A stretch of 12,113 bases of DNA, taken from contig JASIBJ010000062.1 in assembly GCA_030045215.1 (NCBI GenBank), forward strand, positions 1 through 12,113, read 5' to 3'. This DNA is from Streptosporangiaceae bacterium. Its GTDB lineage: Bacteria; Actinomycetota; Actinomycetes; Streptosporangiales; Streptosporangiaceae. The translations under genes and the position numbers were made by a program. The notes beneath the pieces are model-generated. The model was not told the origin of the DNA. It did not search any database and worked only from the letters and a program-made list of their open reading frames with translations. Positions 7,845-12,113 of the stretch are shown here, in pieces (positions within the stretch are counted from its first letter, which is position 1; each line of letters opens with the position of its first letter).

Positions 7845-9296
7845 TTAAGCGCTTGGCTGCCCGCTGAGCAGATCGGCGGCTGCGGTCAGGCTGACCCTGC
7901 TGGCACCTCGGGTGCCCACGTAGGCGGATCCGGCAAGGTCGCGGTCATGCACGGTACCGGTTCCCACCACCACCGCGTCCGGACGCGCCACCAGGGCGCG
8001 GCGGACGAGGTCGCGCTGCCAGTCGTGCTGGTGCGCGTCCCGGACGACGACCACGAGCGGCCGCCCGTGGGCCGCGGCTAGCAGGCTGTCAACCGCGGCC
8101 AGATCACGCGGGTCGGCCAGGAGCGCCCCGGCGGTGCCGGGCAGCCGATCGCGCAGCAGTCCGAGCATGCTCGCCGCCGAGTCTCCAAGCTGGCTGCTCA
8201 TACGGCCGCCAGCGTCCAGCACGTACGGGGGGGCGCCCACCGGCGCCGCAATTCCGTCGAGCAGCAGTGCCTGGCTGGCGAGCCGGGCGCCCTGGGTGCT
8301 GTCCGGCGCGATGGCCGGCCGAGGCTGCGCCCAGGCAGCGAGCGCCCTGACCCGCGCGGCCGCCTCGGCCACCCGGTCGCGGCTCACCTCGCCGCCGTGA
8401 ACTGCAGCCGCTAGCGTGTCCCTGGCCCGCTGCTGCGCCGCGCGACCTGCCGACAGGCAGAGCAGGTCGGCCCCGGCCGCCAGTGCCCGGACGGCACCAG
8501 CTGCCGTCTTCGCGCCGTCGCCGATCGCAGCCATGCCGAGTGCGTCGGTGATGACGACGCCGTCGAACCCGAGTTCCTGACGCAGCACCCCGGTTATCAG
8601 CCGCCGGGACAGGGTGGCCGGCACGTCGTCGACCGCGGGAAATACGACATGTGCCGTGAGCACGCACCGGACACCCTCTCCGATGGCCGCCCGGAACGGC
8701 ACCAGATCGCTCGCCATCAGCTCGTCGATGGTCGCGTCCACCGACGGGAGTGCTACATGCGAGTCAGTCGAGCTGCGGCCGTGCCCGGGGAAGTGCTTCG
8801 CGCACGCCGCTACGCGGCTGGCCTGTACGCCCGTCACGAACGCGGCCGTATGCGCGGCAACACGCCCGGGATCGGCGCCGAACGACCTGACCCCGATGAC
8901 CGGGTTGGCGGGATTGCTGTCCAGGTCGGCGACCGGCGCCAGGTTGAGGCTGAGCCCGCGCTCGGCCAGCATGGCGCCGATGCTCATCGCCACCCGCCCG
9001 GTCGCGGCGAGGTCATCAAGCGCGCCGAGCGCCGCGTTGCCCGGATACGACGAGCCACGGCTGGCCTCAAGCCGGGTAACGATCCCGCCTTCCTCATCCA
9101 CCGCGATCAGCACGTGCGGGTTGTGGTCCCGAAGCTGTTTGATGAGGGAACGGGCCTGCTCCAGGCTGCTCACATTCCCGGCGAAGAGCAGCACGCCGGC
9201 AAGGCCATCATCGAGCCAGCGAAGCAGCCACGACGGCGGCTCCAGGCCGTCGAAGCGGGCGAGCAGGCAGCCGTCGAGATCGTGGCCAGCCGGCAT
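7845..9296 (-). CDS. nagZ: Beta-N-acetylglucosaminidase NagZ (GH3)
   Basis: A 483-residue family 3 glycosidase that removes non-reducing-end GlcNAc from muropeptides, leaving MurNAc(-peptide). The N-terminal TIM barrel spans roughly residues 8-320: VDEEGGIVTR, the sugar-binding KHFPGHG (167-173), the Asp-His acid/base pair in STDSH (178 and 180), and the nucleophile Asp251 in GVVITDALGM. A smaller C-terminal domain (about 320-483) follows, as in the two-domain B. subtilis enzyme rather than the short enterobacterial one. I prefer ATG 9296 because GGAGG stands 5 nt before it; the GTG at 9302 overlaps that ribosome site. No signal peptide is seen, in contrast to the exported Bacillus protein, so it should work on imported fragments. 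It lies 87 bp after the GNAT gene and 9 bp before the amidase gene on the same strand. Confidence 0.95.
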   Translation of the reverse strand: MPAGHDLDGCLLARFDGLEPPSWLLRWLDDGLAGVLLFAGNVSSLEQARSLIKQLRDHNPHVLIAVDEEGGIVTRLEASRGSSYPGNAALGALDDLAATGRVAMSIGAMLAERGLSLNLAPVADLDSNPANPVIGVRSFGADPGRVAAHTAAFVTGVQASRVAACAKHFPGHGRSSTDSHVALPSVDATIDELMASDLVPFRAAIGEGVRCVLTAHVVFPAVDDVPATLSRRLITGVLRQELGFDGVVITDALGMAAIGDGAKTAAGAVRALAAGADLLCLSAGRAAQQRARDTLAAAVHGGEVSRDRVAEAAARVRALAAWAQPRPAIAPDSTQGARLASQALLLDGIAAPVGAPPYVLDAGGRMSSQLGDSAASMLGLLRDRLPGTAGALLADPRDLAAVDSLLAAAHGRPLVVVVRDAHQHDWQRDLVRRALVARPDAVVVGTGTVHDRDLAGSAYVGTRGASRVSLTAAADLLSGQPSA

Positions 9297-9383
9297 CGTC
9301 ACCTCCGGGAGAGGTCAGGTGCGCAGCCAGGATCGCAGGTCTCCGCGCCTGGGTACGCGGCGGCGCCCGGCGCAGACCGCCCT

Positions 9384-10277
9384 TCACGCGGCCTTCCGGT
9401 AGAGCCAGTAGACGCGTTCAATTCTGGCGCCAAGAGTCCTGGCGTAGAACCTGACCGGCCCGACCCAGCCGATCCTGGCCGTGGGCAAGCCGGACGTCCG
9501 CATGTCCGCCAGGCAGCGCTTCAGCAGCACCGACCCCACGCCAAGCCGACGCTCCGACGCCAGCGTACCCATCGGCCCGAACCAGCCAGAGCGGACGCTG
9601 CCGTTGCAGGCGAAAGCGACGTACTCCCCGCCCCGGCACGCGACATGGCACGCGACTGGGTCCCTGGCAAGCGCCGAGGCGGCTTCATCGGGCCAGGTCG
9701 ACTGACCCCACGGACCTGCGCGCAGCCAGTCGATGACGAGTCCGGCCTCGGCCCGCGCCGCTCGCCTGACTGCCACCCCGGCCCCGGCCAGCCTGCGTTC
9801 CTCGCCGCTTACGTCGAGGTCCGCGGTCCGCAAGTCGACGGCCATGTCGACCGCGTCGCGGTAGCGCTCGTAGCCCGCCGCGTGGGCCAGGCAGGTCATA
9901 AAGGTGTACCGGACGTCGATTCCCGGCCACAAGTAGACCGGCGGGTTCGCGCCGAGGATGAGTTCGGTGACGCCGCGCCCGCGGAGCCGTGCCTCCATGT
10001 CGTCGAGCAATCGCCGCCCGACGCCCTGCCCCGATGCTGCCGGCGCGACCGCGAGGAGTTCGACATGGCCTCGCCGCTGCTCCGCGACCGGCTTTGCGAT
10101 GCTTCCGTAGCAGACTCCAACGATGGCGTTCCCGGACTCAGCAACTACCACGAGGCGGTCGGGCCCGGCTTGTAGCAACTTCGGGAGCTCGCCCGCATCC
10201 GGTTCAAGATCCAGCGCGATGGCGCATACTGCCTGGATATCGGCCAGGTCTCCGGGTACTGCCGACCGGATGATCAC
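9384..10277 (-). CDS. Tandem-GNAT acetyltransferase, possible GlmA-like glucosamine(ide) N-acetyltransferase
   Basis: A 297-residue protein with two GNAT folds. The first has its acetyl-CoA loop at about 77-91 (VAPAASGQGVGRRLL, with Q84-G-V-G87); the second at about 240-253 (ASERRLGVGSVLLK), followed by a typical beta-strand/helix GWVGPVRFYARTLG. GlmA of Clostridium acetobutylicum, a GNAT protein that acetylates GlcN and GlcN-ended muropeptides, belongs to the same superfamily and is linked to wall salvage with NagZ and MurK. Position here, first in the run before nagZ and amidase genes, makes that role attractive, but it is inferred; another acyl acceptor is possible. The start is fixed to GTG 10277: an in-frame TGA lies at about 10299-10301 and no other start codon intervenes. 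No Shine-Dalgarno is present at a usable distance, and a -10-like box ends 7 nt upstream, so translation is probably leaderless. Confidence 0.87.
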   Translation of the reverse strand: MIIRSAVPGDLADIQAVCAIALDLEPDAGELPKLLQAGPDRLVVVAESGNAIVGVCYGSIAKPVAEQRRGHVELLAVAPAASGQGVGRRLLDDMEARLRGRGVTELILGANPPVYLWPGIDVRYTFMTCLAHAAGYERYRDAVDMAVDLRTADLDVSGEERRLAGAGVAVRRAARAEAGLVIDWLRAGPWGQSTWPDEAASALARDPVACHVACRGGEYVAFACNGSVRSGWFGPMGTLASERRLGVGSVLLKRCLADMRTSGLPTARIGWVGPVRFYARTLGARIERVYWLYRKAA

Positions 10278-10318
10278 GTCTACAATTATGTCAGTTATTC
10301 ACCTCTAAATGACGTCTA
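10273..10318. promoter_or_regulatory. Direct repeat ATSACGTCTA flanking the GNAT promoter, possible operator pair
   Basis: On the plus strand ATCACGTCTA (10273-10282) and ATGACGTCTA (10309-10318) match at 9 of 10 positions and lie 36 bp apart. One covers the predicted GNAT start site and the other lies upstream of the -10 box, on the murQ side. Two such copies in a divergent promoter region could bind one regulator of both salvage arms. No candidate regulator gene is in the window. Confidence 0.35.
10285..10293 (-). promoter_or_regulatory. Extended -10 promoter for the GNAT-nagZ-amidase run
   Basis: On the minus strand TGACATAAT (10293 to 10285) matches an extended -10 (TGN followed by CATAAT). 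Transcription would begin about 6-8 nt on, at or next to the GTG at 10277, giving a leaderless message. No good -35 is seen at 16-18 nt spacing, which an extended -10 can tolerate. This fits the lack of a ribosome site for the GNAT gene. Confidence 0.5.
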
Positions 10319-10429
10319 TGCATATTTACTACGCGGACGTGAGGACGGCCGGAGCGCGCTGCCGCGCTCGCCACGGGCGGATCTGGCTGCCGGTACGGTG
10401 CACATGAGATGGCAGCGGAGGAGAGGCTG

Positions 10430-11374
10430 GTGTCGGCAGGAACGCAGCCGGATGGGCCAGCGGAGGTGATGCCCTCAGGAGCAGCGTCGCGCACTGAGGA
10501 GCGGAACCCGCGGACGGCAGATATCGACATCGTGCCGACAGAGGAGGTCCTTCGGCTACTGAACGCCGAGGACGCTACCGTGGCCGGCGCGGTGGCAAGC
10601 GCGTTGCCCGTGCTCGCCCAGGTCGTTGACGCGGTGGTTGAGTGCGTGCGCGCCGGCGGCAAGGTGCATTACTTCGGGGCGGGCACATCGGGCCGGATGG
10701 CGGTGCTCGACGCCGCCGAGGTCGTTCCCACGTTCGGACTCGACCACGGGGTTTTCATCGCGCACCACGCCGGCGGTGACCGGGCGCTTGGCACGGCTCT
10801 GGAGCACGCCGAGGATGACGCCTCGCTCGGAGCCGACGATGCCAGGACGGTGTCCGCCAACGACGTCGCGATCGGCATAACGGCCAGCGGCCGGACTCCC
10901 TACGTCGCGGGAGCGCTCAGCACCGCCCGCCTGGCCGGAGCCGTCACCGTGCTGCTCAGCAGCAATCCGGCCGCACCGCTCGCCCGTCTGGCCGATTACG
11001 TCGTGGTTGCCGACACCGGTCCGGAGGCCATCGCCGGATCTACCAGGCTCAAGGCGGCAACGGCACAGAAGCTGCTGCTGAACGCGTTGTCGACGGCGGC
11101 CATGGTGCGCCTGGGCCGCACATTTTCGAACCTGATGGTGTCGCTGTCTGGCACGAACACCAAGCTGCGCCACCGCCAGCTGACGATCCTGGTGGAGGCA
11201 ACGGGCGCGGACGAGCCGGCATGCCGGGCTCAGCTGGCCCTGTGCGGGGGCGATCTGAGGCTGGCGCTACTGTGCCTGCTCTCGGGGATGGAACCAGAGA
11301 CCGCGGCCAAGGCCCTTGCTGCCGCGGACGGGAGCATCCGCGGCGCTCTCACCTGGGCGCCGGAAAGCCGCTAG
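10430..11374 (+). CDS. murQ: N-acetylmuramic acid 6-phosphate etherase MurQ
   Basis: MurQ cleaves the lactyl ether of MurNAc-6-P, giving GlcNAc-6-P and D-lactate, and so feeds wall sugar back into amino-sugar metabolism. Numbering from GTG 10430 (314 residues; E. coli MurQ has 298): TEERNPRTADID (22-33), the SIS-domain phosphosugar loop GAGTSGR (83-89), the catalytic Glu in DAAEVVPTFG (Glu97, aligning with E. coli Glu83), a second Glu in HAEDD (Glu128, aligning with E. coli Glu114), and TASGRTPYV (about 151-159). GTG 10430 has GGAGG ending 8 nt upstream. ATG 10409 has no ribosome site, and ATG 10469 has GGAGG only 2 nt away, though it would give a length closer to known MurQ. It diverges from the GNAT gene and converges on ssrA. 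The substrate is presumably made by the BadF-type kinase nearby. Confidence 0.95.
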   Translation: MSAGTQPDGPAEVMPSGAASRTEERNPRTADIDIVPTEEVLRLLNAEDATVAGAVASALPVLAQVVDAVVECVRAGGKVHYFGAGTSGRMAVLDAAEVVPTFGLDHGVFIAHHAGGDRALGTALEHAEDDASLGADDARTVSANDVAIGITASGRTPYVAGALSTARLAGAVTVLLSSNPAAPLARLADYVVVADTGPEAIAGSTRLKAATAQKLLLNALSTAAMVRLGRTFSNLMVSLSGTNTKLRHRQLTILVEATGADEPACRAQLALCGGDLRLALLCLLSGMEPETAAKALAAADGSIRGALTWAPESR

Positions 11375-11391
11375 GCCACCCCAGACTCGGA

Positions 11392-11415
11392 GGCGGCCGT
11401 TCGCCTTTGGCCGCC
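11392..11415. terminator. Hairpin between convergent murQ and ssrA
   Basis: Perfect 7-bp arms GGCGGCC (11392-11398) and GGCCGCC (11409-11415) around a 10-nt loop, 17 nt after the murQ stop and 49 nt after the mature ssrA 3' end. It could stop transcription from either side. No U-tract follows. The rest of this 90-bp gap holds nothing else I can name. Confidence 0.5.
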
Positions 11416-11464
11416 GCAGGGCCTGGAGTGGCCTGGCTCGGGACACGCTTCGTTCCCAGCAAAG

Positions 11465-11842
11465 TGGAGGTGGCGGGAATCGAACCCGCGTCCTTCAGTA
11501 CCTCACCAGGGCTTCTCCGGGCGGAGCTTGCTGCGCTTTTCTCAGCCCCGGCAGTCACGCAAGCAAGCTGCCGACGGGCTCAGCCGCTGTTAGTTGTCCC
11601 GTCTAACCCCGCGACCGGGTTAGACGGTGGATCCTCCTAGCTGATGCCAGGCACCGGGCCGGAGGCGCTCCCGGGCTGACAGCCTCTTAAGTGCTCTTGC
11701 GGTTATTAAGCCGCGAGGGCGAGGCTAGTGCGCGTTGTCTTGGCACTTATTGGTTTGCGGTCACAGTGTTAACGAGGTTATGTCCGCCATCCTCGGCCCG
11801 CTTCCCCTGGATCAACCACCGAAGTCGAAGCCAGTCACCCCC
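11465..11842 (-). ncRNA. ssrA: Transfer-messenger RNA (tmRNA)
   Basis: A 378-nt tmRNA, which rescues ribosomes stalled on broken messages and tags their product for proteolysis. The 5' end GGGGGTGACTGGCTTCGACT and the 3' part GGTTCGATTCCCGCCACC form the tRNA-like domain. The acceptor stem pairs GGGGGTG (11842 to 11836) with CACCTCC (11472 to 11466), and the T-loop GGGTTCGATTCCC lies at about 11475-11487. The discriminator A is followed by CTTT, so CCA is not encoded and must be added. The tag frame begins at GCC (11744-11742) after CCAATAAGT and reads AKTTRTSLALAA, ending with tandem TAA TAA. The resume context resembles Mycobacterium ssrA as I recall it. The ends are set by the acceptor stem. 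smpB, often close to ssrA, is not in the window. Confidence 0.95.
11706..11744 (-). other. tmRNA tag-peptide reading frame (AKTTRTSLALAA)
   Basis: Twelve codons from GCC to GCT followed by TAA and a second TAA. The peptide ends in ALAA, the usual degradation signal read by ClpXP and similar proteases. The frame starting at the upstream GCAAAC stops after three codons, so it is not the tag frame. Confidence 0.88.
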
Positions 11843-11848
11843 TCTTGA

Positions 11849-11854
11849 GTTGTA
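11849..11854 (-). promoter_or_regulatory. Possible -10 box of ssrA
   Basis: TACAAC on the minus strand lies 6 nt before the predicted ssrA 5' G at 11842 and matches TATAAT at four of six positions. No clear -35 is found 16-18 nt further upstream (AAGCGT is a poor match). Confidence 0.4.
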
Positions 11855-11919
11855 ACCCACCACGGTACCGGACGCTTCCCGGCGCGTCGAACACGGGAGC
11901 TTTAGGTAGAAAGCGCAGA

Positions 11920-12084
11920 ATGCCCGACGGGCCATCCGCAGAGCGCGGACCCCATCGGGCATCCACCGGAGGTGATGAGATACCCCCGTGGGCGCTGGCG
12001 GTGGCCGAAGATGCACCCACGGGGGCTTGACCGGCAGGGTCGGGGCCGGTCCCAAGGCCGGGCCTCCCCCGAGATGAGGCCCGG
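11920..12084. other. Non-coding stretch with four consecutive hairpins, function unknown
   Basis: Four inverted repeats follow one another: ATGCCCGA/TCGGGCAT (11920-11962, with inner stem TCCGC/GCGGA), CCCCCGTGGG/CCCACGGGGG (11983-12025), GACCGGC/GCCGGTC (12029-12051), and CCGGGCCTC/GAGGCCCGG (12058-12084). All arms are perfect, 7-10 bp. This covers most of the 271-bp stretch 11843-12113, in which I find no credible gene. It could be a structured RNA or leader, a cluster of terminators of a gene beyond the right edge, or a palindromic repeat element. Confidence 0.5.
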
Positions 12085-12113
12085 TTCCCATCACGACGAC
12101 TGGGCCGCAACCC

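Noticed and set aside
8649..10175. Long plus-strand open frame (508 codons) opposite nagZ and the GNAT gene
   Set aside because: It is a by-product of high GC on the complement of two well-supported genes, is rich in Arg/Pro/Ala/Gly without domains, and has no ribosome site.
10317..10399. A defined murQ promoter (TATGCATA or TACGGT as -10)
   Set aside because: Neither candidate has a matching -35 at proper spacing, so I could not support one.
11465..11490. Integration (att) site at the tmRNA 3' end
   Set aside because: ssrA is a common phage or island target, but no integrase or duplicated 3' end is seen in the window.
11465..11500. A tRNA gene, from the GGTTCGATTCCC T-arm
   Set aside because: The T-arm belongs to the tmRNA; no separate anticodon arm is present and the acceptor partner lies about 370 nt away.
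11747..12094. Minus-strand open frame across the ssrA 5' half and the hairpin region
   Set aside because: It overlaps a confident tmRNA gene and the hairpins, and shows no motif or ribosome site. I also compared it with SmpB and saw no match.
11975..12113. Plus-strand ATG after GGAGGTG, open to the window edge
   Set aside because: The ribosome-like site is too close to the ATG, and the Arg/Gly/Pro-rich product is what the palindromes would encode by chance.

Overview
The window looks like chromosomal DNA from a high-GC Gram-positive (actinobacterial) organism. The evidence is strong GC bias at third codon positions, frequent GTG/TTG starts, hairpin terminators without U-tracts, one apparently leaderless gene, and a tmRNA whose resume-codon context and tag (AKTTRTSLALAA) resemble actinobacterial ssrA. 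I cannot assign a genus from the sequence alone.

Left part (1-5650): a divergent pair. On the minus strand, running off the left edge, is a large type I sulfatase that starts at a TTG with a perfect Shine-Dalgarno. On the plus strand is a 1114-residue exported protein made of ten ~100-residue beta-sandwich-like repeats, each with exactly two cysteines. The 168-bp gap between them carries a CTATGC-N7-GCATAG inverted repeat. The exported protein gene ends at a strong hairpin, with a second GC hairpin 23 nt further on.

Middle part (5693-11374): five genes that together form a peptidoglycan (muropeptide) salvage module. A tandem-GNAT acetyltransferase resembling glucosamine/glucosaminide acetyltransferase GlmA, then NagZ (GH3 beta-N-acetylglucosaminidase), then an AmiE-like serine amidase form a minus-strand run; the last two are 9 bp apart. 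A BadF/BadG-type sugar kinase (MurK/NagK class) lies convergent to this run, and MurQ (MurNAc-6-phosphate etherase) is divergent from the GNAT gene. Inferred flow in the cytoplasm: re-acetylation of GlcN-containing fragments, release of GlcNAc by NagZ, removal of the stem peptide by the amidase, phosphorylation of MurNAc (and perhaps GlcNAc) by the kinase, and cleavage of MurNAc-6-P by MurQ to GlcNAc-6-P and lactate. None of the five starts with a visible signal peptide, unlike the exported NagZ/AmiE of Bacillus subtilis. No transporter or regulator is present in the window.

Right part (11375-12113): a candidate two-way terminator hairpin, the ssrA tmRNA gene on the minus strand (11465-11842), and a 271-bp non-coding stretch at the edge with four hairpins in a row whose function I do not recognise.
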